Assembly (NCBI RefSeq): GCF_900292015.1
Contig: NZ_LR130759.1
Span: 1,116,001 to 1,180,000, forward strand
Direction: 5' to 3'
Origin: Mycobacterium basiliense
Lineage (GTDB): Bacteria; Actinomycetota; Actinomycetes; Mycobacteriales; Mycobacteriaceae
Length of the DNA stretch: 64,000 nucleotides
The notes beneath the pieces are model-generated. The model made no database searches. It saw only the letters and a list, made by a program, of their open reading frames with translations, and was not told where the DNA came from. A program made the position numbers and the translations under genes. This document shows, piece after piece, positions 17,034 through 24,814 of the stretch; position 1 is the first letter of the stretch; each line of letters starts with the position of its first letter.

Positions 17034-19670
17034 TCAGCGGCGCTTGAGCCGAATTCTCCACCACACCGCCGCGGTATAGGCGATGGACAACACCGCAAGC
17101 ATGGCCATGTCGAACAGCCACGCGCTGGCCTTGTGGTCCCAGTGTTGGTCTTTGGGGTCCGTCGGCCCCGGCACCAGGCGGTGGGTGTCGATCGTCGACG
17201 CCGATGCCGCGAATCCCCAGCGGGCGGGGGTGAACCAGGACAACTGATCGAGCAGGAATCGGTCGGTCACCCAGATCATCCCGCCGGAGAACACCAGCTG
17301 CGACATGATCGATACCACCAGCATCGGCATGATCTGATCCTGCGACTGGGCCAGTGATGACAGCGCCATGCCGAGGAGCGCCGAAGCCACGCAGGTCGCG
17401 GCAACGGTGACGAACAGCTCGAATCTGACGTCGCCCAACAGCACGGCGTCCGACAGCGGCTTGCCCCAGCCGATCACCGAGATCAGAGTGGCGATCCCGG
17501 CCTGAACGATGGCAAACGCGCAGAACACCACGATTTTGGCGCCCAGGTAGGCCGCCGTCGACAAGCCCACTGCCTGTTCACGGCGGAAGATGGGACGCTC
17601 ACCGATCAGGTCACGGATCGTTAACGCGGTACCCATGAACACGGCGCCGACGTTGAGCATCACCAGAATCTGGTCGGGCTGGGCCGGGTTGTTGCCGAGC
17701 GGATCCGACATGCCGTATCCGGTCTTGCCGCGAACGGTGAGGGTAAGGAATCCGATCAGAAAGGGCAGCAGGGCCAGAAACACCGTGTAGCCGCGGTCGG
17801 ACACGACCAGGCGAACCTGCCGGCGGGCCACCGTGGAGAACTGGTGCAGCACGTCGGTGTGCACCGGTTCGCCCAGGTCGACCGCGGGACTGGCTTCCGA
17901 CGGCACAGCCGGCTGGGCCTCTTTCTGGGCCAGGAAACGGCGATTGGCTTCGTCGGGGTCGGCGCCCACCTTGGTGAAGATGTCGGCCCAGTTGGTGGTG
18001 CCCATGGCCTGGCCGATCTCGCTGGGCGCACCCAGGAAGGCCGTCTTGCCACCGGGAGCTACCAGCAGCAGCTGATCGCATACGTCGAGGTAGGCCACCG
18101 AATGTGTGACGATGAGCACCACGCGACCGGCGTCGGCCAGTTGACGCAGCATCAGCATCACTTGCCGATCCAGCGCCGGGTCCAGGCCAGTGGTCGGTTC
18201 GTCGAGGATCAGCAAAGACGGCCCGGTGAGTAGCTCGAGGGCGACCGACGCGCGTTTGCGCTGTCCACCCGACAGCTTGTCGACGCGGGTGTCGGCATGT
18301 TTGGTCAGCTCGAGTTCCTCGAGCACCTGGGCGACCACCTGCGCGCGGTCGGCTTTGCTGGTGTCGGGCGGTAGCCGCAGTTCGGCGGCGTAACCGAGCG
18401 CTTGATTGACGGTCAGTTGGCGGTGCACCACGTCGTCCTGCGGCACCATCCCGATCCTGCTGCGCATGGACGCGTATTCGGCGTGGATGTTGTGGCCCTC
18501 AAAGGTCACTGTTCCCGAGCTGGGGCTGGTGTATCCGGCGATCAGCCGGGACAGCGTGGTCTTGCCGGCGCCGGACCCGCCGATGATCGCGGTCAGTGAA
18601 CCGGGACGGGCGGTCAGCGAGATGTGATCGAGAAGTTGCTTGCCGTCGATCGAGAAGCACACCGACTTGACCTCTAAGCCGCCGGTGCGGGCCGCCGCTT
18701 CGGTTCTCCGGATCAGAGTGCCCCCGGTGAACGTCAGGTCCACGTTGCCGATGGTGACCACGTCGCCTTCCGTCAGCACCGCCGAGCCCACCCGGACGCC
18801 GTTGACGAAGGTGCCATTGACGCTGTGTGCGTCGCGGATCTCGGTGCCCAGCGGCGTCAACGTGAGGAATGCGTGGTGACGGGACGCCAAGACGTCCGGG
18901 ATGACGATGTCGTTGTCGGTGGCGCGGCCGATGGTGACGGAGCCGGCCGGTGTCTCGGGTGTCCCGCCCCGGGGCCGCAGGGCATGGAACATCTTCGTAG
19001 CAAGATTTGCCACTTCGGTTGGCTTGGCGGTGCTGGACCCGGGTGGCGGTGGCGGTGGCGGGTGCAGCCCGGTACGGGGTGGCGCGGGTGCGAAGTGGGT
19101 CGACGACGGCGGTGGTGCGGTGCTCGGATACCCGGCTGGTGGCCACGGAGCGGAGCTGCTGGGGTACATGGGTTGCCCCGCGATTTCCGTCGGGGGCGGC
19201 GGCGGGCCGGGACGTAGCCGGCTGGTTGGCGGCGAGGGCCAATCGGCTTGATGTGTAGTCGATGGCGGAGCCAGCTGGGTGGGGTAGTGACCCGACGACC
19301 GGGCTGCGGGCGCGACGATGCGCATGGACTCGGTCCGGGGCGGGCGCCCGGCCATCCCCGCGTGGCGCCCGACCTCGAAGGTCAGCAGCGGCCCGTCGGG
19401 ATTTCCGATGTTGAGGGTCTGGCCGTCATAAATCTCGACCAGCGGCACCCGGCGACCGTTGACATACGTACCGTTCAGCGAATTGTTGTCGATCGCCAGC
19501 CAGCGGCCCTGCTCGAAGCGGAGTAGGAGATGCGCACGCGAGATCAGCGGATGGGTGATTCGCATATCGGCACGCAAGTCGCGTCCGACTACCACGTCAT
19601 GGCCCGCCGCGAAGGTGCGTTGTGACCCGTCACAGCGAACGGTCAGCGCTGGTGAGGCAGGTTGGGGCAT
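17034..19670 (-). CDS. FHA-FHA-ABC exporter (Rv1747-like), first of tandem pair
   Basis: Paralogue of the downstream gene, 878 aa, the more Rv1747-like of the two. FHA-1 (about residues 25-80) has all the canonical phosphothreonine-binding elements: VGRDLRAD, SRAHL and SLNGTYVNG. A longer Pro-rich linker with several Thr residues runs to about 235, FHA-2 begins IGRATDND (about 245), Walker A is GGSGAGKTT (about 362), the signature LSGGQRKRAS, Walker B LLILDEPTTGLD, and six predicted membrane helices occupy the C-terminal third. Start taken as ATG 19670 because MPQPASPALTVR resembles the recalled Rv1747 N-terminus; TTG 19679 is possible. Regulation by a Ser/Thr kinase is inferred from the Rv1747/PknF precedent; no kinase gene is in this window. 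Confidence 0.94.
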   Translation of the reverse strand: MPQPASPALTVRCDGSQRTFAAGHDVVVGRDLRADMRITHPLISRAHLLLRFEQGRWLAIDNNSLNGTYVNGRRVPLVEIYDGQTLNIGNPDGPLLTFEVGRHAGMAGRPPRTESMRIVAPAARSSGHYPTQLAPPSTTHQADWPSPPTSRLRPGPPPPPTEIAGQPMYPSSSAPWPPAGYPSTAPPPSSTHFAPAPPRTGLHPPPPPPPGSSTAKPTEVANLATKMFHALRPRGGTPETPAGSVTIGRATDNDIVIPDVLASRHHAFLTLTPLGTEIRDAHSVNGTFVNGVRVGSAVLTEGDVVTIGNVDLTFTGGTLIRRTEAAARTGGLEVKSVCFSIDGKQLLDHISLTARPGSLTAIIGGSGAGKTTLSRLIAGYTSPSSGTVTFEGHNIHAEYASMRSRIGMVPQDDVVHRQLTVNQALGYAAELRLPPDTSKADRAQVVAQVLEELELTKHADTRVDKLSGGQRKRASVALELLTGPSLLILDEPTTGLDPALDRQVMLMLRQLADAGRVVLIVTHSVAYLDVCDQLLLVAPGGKTAFLGAPSEIGQAMGTTNWADIFTKVGADPDEANRRFLAQKEAQPAVPSEASPAVDLGEPVHTDVLHQFSTVARRQVRLVVSDRGYTVFLALLPFLIGFLTLTVRGKTGYGMSDPLGNNPAQPDQILVMLNVGAVFMGTALTIRDLIGERPIFRREQAVGLSTAAYLGAKIVVFCAFAIVQAGIATLISVIGWGKPLSDAVLLGDVRFELFVTVAATCVASALLGMALSSLAQSQDQIMPMLVVSIMSQLVFSGGMIWVTDRFLLDQLSWFTPARWGFAASASTIDTHRLVPGPTDPKDQHWDHKASAWLFDMAMLAVLSIAYTAAVWWRIRLKRR

Positions 19671-19809
19671 CGAAATCAACTGTATCTAAGCTTTTTGTTT
19701 CCCTTGATCCGCCGCGCATACCCGCCCAACTCATCGCGCAGGCCCGTGCACTGCGACCCCGTCTACCTACCCCGGTCCCGCACCAGCGAACGGACGGCCA
19801 GCGCGGGAA

Positions 19810-21018
19810 TCAGGGCGCGTCGGTCGCGTGCGGCGCCCCGGTGACCACACAGCGTGTCCGGCTGTAGATGGTCGGCATGCACTGATTGCAGTGCGTGCAG
19901 GCGGACTGCACACGGCTGCCGTCGGCGGCGATCCGCTTGATTAGGTCGGGTTCGGCCAGTAGCGCCCGCGCCATGGCCACGAACTCGAATCCCTCGGCCA
20001 TCGCCAGGTCCATGGTCTCGCGGTTGGAGATGCCACCCAGCAAGATCAGCGGCATCGTCAGCTCGGCGCGAAACAGGCGAGCATCGCGCAGCAGATAGGC
20101 CTCGCGATAGGGGTATTCGCGCAGGAACTTCTTGCCCATCATCCGCACTCCCCAGCGCATCGGGGGTTTGAAGGCGGCTGCGAACTCCTTGACCGGCGCG
20201 TCGCCGCGGAACAAGTACATCGGGTTGACCAGGGAACTGCCCGCGGTGAGTTCGATCGCGTCCAATCCGCCGTCTTCCTGCAGCCACGTGGCGGTGGTCA
20301 GCGACTCCTCGGTGCTGATGCCGCCGCGAACGCCGTCGGCCATGTTGAGCTTGGCGGTCACCGCCATCTGCCGCATTCCCTCGTTGTCCAGCGCCCGGCG
20401 AACCGCCAGCACCAATCCGCGCGCAACCTTTGCCCGGTTCTGCAGCGATCCGCCGAACTCGTCGGTTCGGCGGTTGATCAGTGGAGATAGAAAAGCGCTC
20501 GCCAAATAGTTATGGCCTAAATGGATCTCGACCGCGTCGAAGCCCGCCTCGGCCGCTAAACGTGCGGCGCCGGCATGCGCGGCCAGCACGTCGTCGATGT
20601 CATCCCGGCTGGCCTTCTTGGCAAACCGCATCGCGATCGGATTGAAGAACCGAACCGGCGCCAGGGCGGTCGCCTTGTTGGAGCGGGCATCGGCCACCGG
20701 CCCTGCGTGGCCGATCTGCGCGCTGACCGCCGCACCTTCGGCGTGGATCGCCTCGGTGAGTCGGCGCAGCCCCGGCACCGCCTCCGGGCGCATCCAGATC
20801 TGTTCGCCACCGGTGCGCCCGCCGGGGGAGACCGCGCAATAGGCAACGGTGGTCATGCCGACCCCGCCGGCGGCGGGCTGCCGGTGGTATTCGATCAGGT
20901 CGTCGGTCACCAGCGCATCGGGCGTACGCGCTTCGAAGGTTGCCGCCTTGATGACTCGGTTGCGCAGGGTAAGGGGGCCCAGCTTGGCGGGGCTAAGTAC
21001 GTCCGGGGCAGGGGACAT
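19810..21018 (-). CDS. Old Yellow Enzyme-type NADH:flavin oxidoreductase (Rv3359-like)
   Basis: FMN-binding TIM-barrel oxidoreductase of 402 aa. Family features: N-terminal LSPAKLGPLTLRNRVIKAATFE, AQIGHAG, and the EIHLGHNYLASAFLSPLINRRTDEFGGSLQNR block that lines the active site and FMN phosphate. The C-terminus carries a cysteine cluster C374-x2-C377-x2-C380-x9-C390 (CTHCNQC...TRC) resembling the 4Fe-4S site of 2,4-dienoyl-CoA reductases. The second flavin/NADPH domain of those enzymes is absent. It is divergent from folD with 65 bp between. The substrate is unknown; enoate or dienoyl thioester reduction is plausible. Confidence 0.93.
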   Translation of the reverse strand: MSPAPDVLSPAKLGPLTLRNRVIKAATFEARTPDALVTDDLIEYHRQPAAGGVGMTTVAYCAVSPGGRTGGEQIWMRPEAVPGLRRLTEAIHAEGAAVSAQIGHAGPVADARSNKATALAPVRFFNPIAMRFAKKASRDDIDDVLAAHAGAARLAAEAGFDAVEIHLGHNYLASAFLSPLINRRTDEFGGSLQNRAKVARGLVLAVRRALDNEGMRQMAVTAKLNMADGVRGGISTEESLTTATWLQEDGGLDAIELTAGSSLVNPMYLFRGDAPVKEFAAAFKPPMRWGVRMMGKKFLREYPYREAYLLRDARLFRAELTMPLILLGGISNRETMDLAMAEGFEFVAMARALLAEPDLIKRIAADGSRVQSACTHCNQCMPTIYSRTRCVVTGAPHATDAP

Positions 21019-21069
21019 AGCAGGAGCCTACGCGCGCGGGCCGCCGTCATTGGCTCCGCGGCGGCCGTG

Positions 21070-21082
21070 CCAGACTGTCTGG
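21070..21082 (+). promoter_or_regulatory. Palindrome overlapping the folD start region
   Basis: CCAGACTGTCTGG is a perfect 6-bp inverted repeat around one central base and ends 1 bp before the folD GTG. AGACT within it sits where a -10 element of a leaderless transcript would lie. It could be an operator or simply a promoter that happens to be palindromic. Confidence 0.35.
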
Positions 21083-21083
21083 C

Positions 21084-21929
21084 GTGGGCGCAATCACGCT
21101 GGACGGCAAGGCCACCCGAGACGACATCTTCGTCGACCTGAAGCAGCGGGTTGCGGCGCTAGCTGCATCCGGCCGCACTCCCGGACTGGGCACCATCCTG
21201 ATCGGTGACGATCCGGGCTCGCAGACCTACGTGCGCGGTAAGCACGCCGATTGCGCGAAGGTCGGCATCACCTCGATCCGCCGCGACCTGCCCGCCGACA
21301 TCTCCACGGCCACGCTCAACGACACCATCGACGAATTGAACGCCAACCCCGATTGCACGGGATATATCGTGCAGCTGCCGCTGCCGAAGCAGCTCGATGA
21401 GAACGCGGCTCTGGAGCGCGTCGACCCCAACAAGGACGCCGACGGGCTGCACCCCACCAACCTGGGCCGGCTGGTTCTCAATACCCCGGCGTCGCTGCCT
21501 TGTACTCCGCGCGGCATCGTGCACCTGCTGCGGCGTTACCAGCTCCCCATCGCCGGGGCGCACGTGGTGGTGATCGGCCGTGGTGTGACGGTGGGCCGCC
21601 CGTTAGGGCTGTTGCTGACCCGTCGCGCGGAGAACGCGACGGTGACGTTGTGCCACACTGGAACCCGCGATTTGCCCGCACTGACCAGACAGGCCGACAT
21701 CATCGTCGCGGCCGTCGGTGTGCCGCATATGCTCACTGCCGACATGGTGCGTCCCGGCGCCGCGGTCGTCGACGTCGGCGTTAGCCGCACCGACGACGGC
21801 CTGGTTGGCGACGTCCATCCCGATGTATGGGAGGTCGCCGGCCATATATCGCCGAATCCCGGTGGCGTCGGCCCGCTAACTCGTGCATTCCTGCTGACCA
21901 ACGTTGTCGAGTTGGCCGAGCGGCAATGA
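21084..21929 (+). CDS. folD: Methylenetetrahydrofolate dehydrogenase/cyclohydrolase FolD
   Basis: Bifunctional NADP-dependent 5,10-methylenetetrahydrofolate dehydrogenase and methenyl-THF cyclohydrolase of 281 aa. The catalytic YxxxK is Tyr49/Lys53 (YVRGK). The [10 protein letters not shown] loop, [10 protein letters not shown] and the NADP-binding [14 protein letters not shown] (canonical GRSxxVGxP with Gly for Ser) are all present, ending [19 protein letters not shown]. Start GTG 21084, supported by exact family length and a likely leaderless promoter. It shares ATGA with the next gene, so the two are translationally coupled. Orthologue of Rv3356c. Confidence 0.97.
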   Translation: MGAITLDGKATRDDIFVDLKQRVAALAASGRTPGLGTILIGDDPGSQTYVRGKHADCAKVGITSIRRDLPADISTATLNDTIDELNANPDCTGYIVQLPLPKQLDENAALERVDPNKDADGLHPTNLGRLVLNTPASLPCTPRGIVHLLRRYQLPIAGAHVVVIGRGVTVGRPLGLLLTRRAENATVTLCHTGTRDLPALTRQADIIVAAVGVPHMLTADMVRPGAAVVDVGVSRTDDGLVGDVHPDVWEVAGHISPNPGGVGPLTRAFLLTNVVELAERQ

Positions 21930-22219
21930 CCGCCAGGGCCTATTTCGGGCGCGCGCTGCGCGCCCAGTGGCCCATCCTGCTCGTCGGGCTGATCTTCACG
22001 GTGGCGTTCGTGCTGGCCGGGGCCAATTTCTGGCGCCGAGGTTCGTTGTTGATCGGTATCGGCGTGGGTGTGGCAGCGGCGCTGCGGCTGGTGCTGTCCG
22101 ACGATCGCGCCGGGCTGCTGGTGGTGCGCAGCAAGGGCACCGACTTTGTCACCATGACGCTGGTCGGCGCGGCGATGGTCTACATCGCCTCAACGATCGA
22201 CCCGTTGGGTACGGGCTGA
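21926..22219 (+). CDS. DUF3017 small membrane protein (Rv3355c-like)
   Basis: Protein of 97 aa with three predicted membrane helices ([53 protein letters not shown]) separated by short basic loops, the DUF3017 arrangement. ATG 21926 overlaps the folD stop (ATGA), and the overlap decides the start over a longer in-frame possibility. No function is known; the conserved pairing with folD may only reflect co-expression. Confidence 0.9.
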   Translation: MTARAYFGRALRAQWPILLVGLIFTVAFVLAGANFWRRGSLLIGIGVGVAAALRLVLSDDRAGLLVVRSKGTDFVTMTLVGAAMVYIASTIDPLGTG

Positions 22220-22222
22220 CCC

Positions 22223-22618
22223 TCAAAACGCCGGCACACCCGGTATCTGCTGCAGGGCGGATAGGTCGCCGTTGGCCGCACCCGACAGCACCTGCGGACA
22301 GTACGTCGAAATCGCAATACTGGTGAAGGCCGCCGCCATCGGCTTGGACATGCCGCTGGTGCGCGCGACCACGGTAGATACCGCCGCGTTGAACGATCCA
22401 CCGGGCTGGGCGAGCATCGGACATACGGCCTGACCCAACGCCACCGCGTTTCCTGGGTCGCCGTAGTTGACGCCGGCGTCGTTGAGTGCGGTGATGAACT
22501 TGTCATCGATGGCATCGGCATCGGCCGGCGCGGCGAATGCTGCCGCTGCGGTGAGCACGCCCGCGGACACCGCTAGCAGACGAATGGTCAGTGGCTGATG
22601 GCGCCAGGCGTTGAGCAC
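22223..22618 (-). CDS. Secreted DUF732 protein (Rv3354-like)
   Basis: Small exported protein of 131 aa. The N-terminus LNAWRHQPLTIRLLAVSAGVL plus AAAAFAAPADADA is a Sec signal peptide with an AxA cleavage site around residue 34. The mature part follows the DUF732 pattern: DDKFITALNDAGVNYGDP, AVALGQAVCPML, and a second Cys in SIAISTYCPQVL that probably forms a disulfide with the first. GTG start at 22618 with GGGGGA just upstream, chosen by alignment with the recalled Rv3354 (129 aa); longer upstream starts add an unrelated Cys-rich stretch. Convergent with the DUF3017 gene (3 bp). Function unknown. Confidence 0.88.
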   Translation of the reverse strand: MLNAWRHQPLTIRLLAVSAGVLTAAAAFAAPADADAIDDKFITALNDAGVNYGDPGNAVALGQAVCPMLAQPGGSFNAAVSTVVARTSGMSKPMAAAFTSIAISTYCPQVLSGAANGDLSALQQIPGVPAF

Positions 22619-22911
22619 GGTTCCCCCGTCCGTATCGACCACGCACCAAAGCCTTCCGGCGCGCTTCACAGCACTCTTAAGAATCAAGCACTCACAGGAA
22701 CCTTCGCGCATGGCCGTCACATTGCGGACACGATGCTGTCAAGGTTTGCGCTCCATGTGCCGCTTGTCTCGCCGTGTGGTGTGGCCGACCCATGATCGCG
22801 TTGCTCACTTCCGGCCGTGGCTACCAGGCGTGCCTGGAAACGACACGATCGCGTCACGCTGTTTCGCGACACGTTGTACGACAGTCTGTTTGGCCACCGC
22901 GATGGGCGACA

Positions 22912-24354
22912 ATGCGGTCCATGATCTCTCGCCAGACGTTTCTTCGCGGCACCGTCGGAGCGGTGGCGACCTCGGCGCTGTTCGGTTCGGTGCGGGCCCG
23001 CGCGGACACGGTCGGCGACTGGTCCGGGCTGGCCTCCGCCATCGAGGGCCGCGTCCTGCTCCCGTCGAGCGGAGCCTCCTTCACTTCCGGTAAGCAGGTG
23101 TTCAATACGCGCTACAACGGCTCAAACCCGGCCGCGGTGATCGCGGTTGCTTCGCAGGCAGACGTCGAGAAGGCGGTTGCGTTCGCTGCCGCCAACAAAC
23201 TCAAGATCGCCCCGCGCAGTGGCGGCCATTCCTACATCGGCGCGTCGACCGCAGGCGGCGCCATGGTTATCGACCTGCGCGGGTTGCCTGGCGGAGTGAA
23301 TTTCGACGGTGCCACCGGTAACGTCACGATGCCGGCCGCGACCGGTCTATACGAGGTGCACAAGGCGTTGGCCCCCGCCGGGCGGACGATCCCCACCGGC
23401 AGCTGCCCGACAGTCGGCACCGCTGGCCTGACCCTTGGCGGCGGACTCGGTGCCGATTCCCGCCGCGCCGGCCTAACCTGTGATGCGCTTAAGTCAGCGA
23501 CCGTCGTGTTGCCCACCGGTCAAACCGTCACCGCATCCGCTGACGAGCACCCCGATCTGTTCTGGGCCCTGCGTGGCGGCGGTGGTGGCAACTTTGGCGT
23601 CACCACGTCGATGACCTTCACAACGTTCCCAACGGCCGACGCTGACGTGGTCCGCGTCGACTTCACCCCGTCGTCGGCGGCCCAGGTGCTTTCCGGCTGG
23701 CAGACCTGGCTGGCATCGGCCGACCGCGATACGTGGGCGCTGATGGACATGTCGGTCGGCTCATCCAAGGCCAATTGCCACGTGCTGGCCGTGTGTCCGG
23801 CCGGTTCGGGTCGAGCAGTGGCCGATGCGCTCAAATCCGCGGCCGGTGTGCAACCTACCGGGGTCGAGATCAAGACACTGGGCTATATGGACCTGGTGAC
23901 CTATCTGGCCGGGGGCAGCCCGACCAGTGCGCCGCGCGGCTTCGTGGCCGGATCCGATGTCATCGGTAACCTCAATCCGGCTGCAGCACAGGCGATTGTC
24001 ACCGCGATTGGAAAGTGGCCGCCGGCGTCCGGACAGGCGGCGGCGATCATCGATCCGCTTTCCGGCGCAGTCGGTGACGTCGACCCCAGCGCTACCGCTT
24101 TCCCATGGCGTCGCCAGGCCGCGGTAGTGTCCTGGTACGTCGAGACACCCGGCAGCAGCCAAGCAGCCGCTGCCAACAAATGGATCAGCACCGCGCACCA
24201 AACGGTGCAACAGTTCTCGGTTGGCGGCTATGTCAACTATTTGGAAGCCAACACCGCGCCGTCGCGATACTTCGGTTCAAATCTGTCTCGGCTTACCGAG
24301 ATCCGGCAGAAGTATGACCCCGATCGGTTGATGTACTCGGGTCTCAACTTCTGA
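22912..24354 (+). CDS. Secreted FAD-linked (berberine bridge-type) oxidase
   Basis: Flavoprotein oxidase/dehydrogenase of 480 aa. N-terminal signal MRSMISRQTFLRGTVGAVA ends at an AxA site (RARADT); R-Q instead of twin arginine makes it a variant Tat-like signal. FAD_binding_4 domain: APRSGGHSY contains the His that forms the 8-alpha-histidyl FAD bond, and PTGSCPTVGTAGLTLGGGLG contains the Cys used for the second, 6-S-cysteinyl bond in bicovalent members. The BBE C-terminal motif reads RYFGSNLSRLTEIRQKYDPDRLMYSGLNF in two parts. Start ATG 22912 (ATG 22921 possible). I recall only short fragments at this place in H37Rv (Rv3351c-Rv3353c), so this appears to be the intact form. Substrate unknown, probably a carbohydrate or alcohol. 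Confidence 0.9.
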   Translation: MRSMISRQTFLRGTVGAVATSALFGSVRARADTVGDWSGLASAIEGRVLLPSSGASFTSGKQVFNTRYNGSNPAAVIAVASQADVEKAVAFAAANKLKIAPRSGGHSYIGASTAGGAMVIDLRGLPGGVNFDGATGNVTMPAATGLYEVHKALAPAGRTIPTGSCPTVGTAGLTLGGGLGADSRRAGLTCDALKSATVVLPTGQTVTASADEHPDLFWALRGGGGGNFGVTTSMTFTTFPTADADVVRVDFTPSSAAQVLSGWQTWLASADRDTWALMDMSVGSSKANCHVLAVCPAGSGRAVADALKSAAGVQPTGVEIKTLGYMDLVTYLAGGSPTSAPRGFVAGSDVIGNLNPAAAQAIVTAIGKWPPASGQAAAIIDPLSGAVGDVDPSATAFPWRRQAAVVSWYVETPGSSQAAAANKWISTAHQTVQQFSVGGYVNYLEANTAPSRYFGSNLSRLTEIRQKYDPDRLMYSGLNF

Positions 24355-24814
24355 CGGCGATCCCCTGGGGTGCGGGACCTTCGCGGCCCGCCAATCCGAC
24401 ATCAGGGAGAAGACCGCGACGGGATAAACGGTGCGAAAAGATATCGGCGCCCACCGTGGACAAGATGTGCATTTTGCCCGCCCCCCCTGGCATTCGTTGG
24501 GAAATTTGCCCTTTAGCCAGCGTGATGGGAAGTGCGATCGTAGCGACAGTAGTGGAGTAGAGGGCAGTAGAGGGCACACGTCGGCGCAATGGATGCGCAG
24601 GATGACTCCTGCGCATGGGTGATCGCCACTGACGGGTCACGTTGTTGACGACGGCGGGCACAGATCCGGTGTTTGCCCGTACGAGGATCAGCACACAAGG
24701 GGTGACCCGGGCTTTGACCAGTCGCCGGCAACGACCGACATCGCAGAAATGCCGACGCTCACCGCGTTGTGGTGGGACGATTCTACGCGTACACCTGCTG
24801 AGAGGTCGGGGCCG
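24355..24814. other. Intergenic region upstream of the giant PPE gene
   Basis: 460 bp with no convincing gene. It includes a short tandem direct repeat (AGTAGAGGGC twice, around 24553-24572) and lower GC stretches that may hold the PPE promoter. In-frame codons from 24749 precede the PPE start, but PPE proteins begin at the M/V-N-F-x-V-L-P-P-E block, so I treat them as untranslated. Confidence 0.6.

Noticed and set aside
22774..22911. Upstream start for the FAD oxidase
   Set aside because: It would place 46 unrelated residues before a clean export signal that begins at 22912 or 22921.
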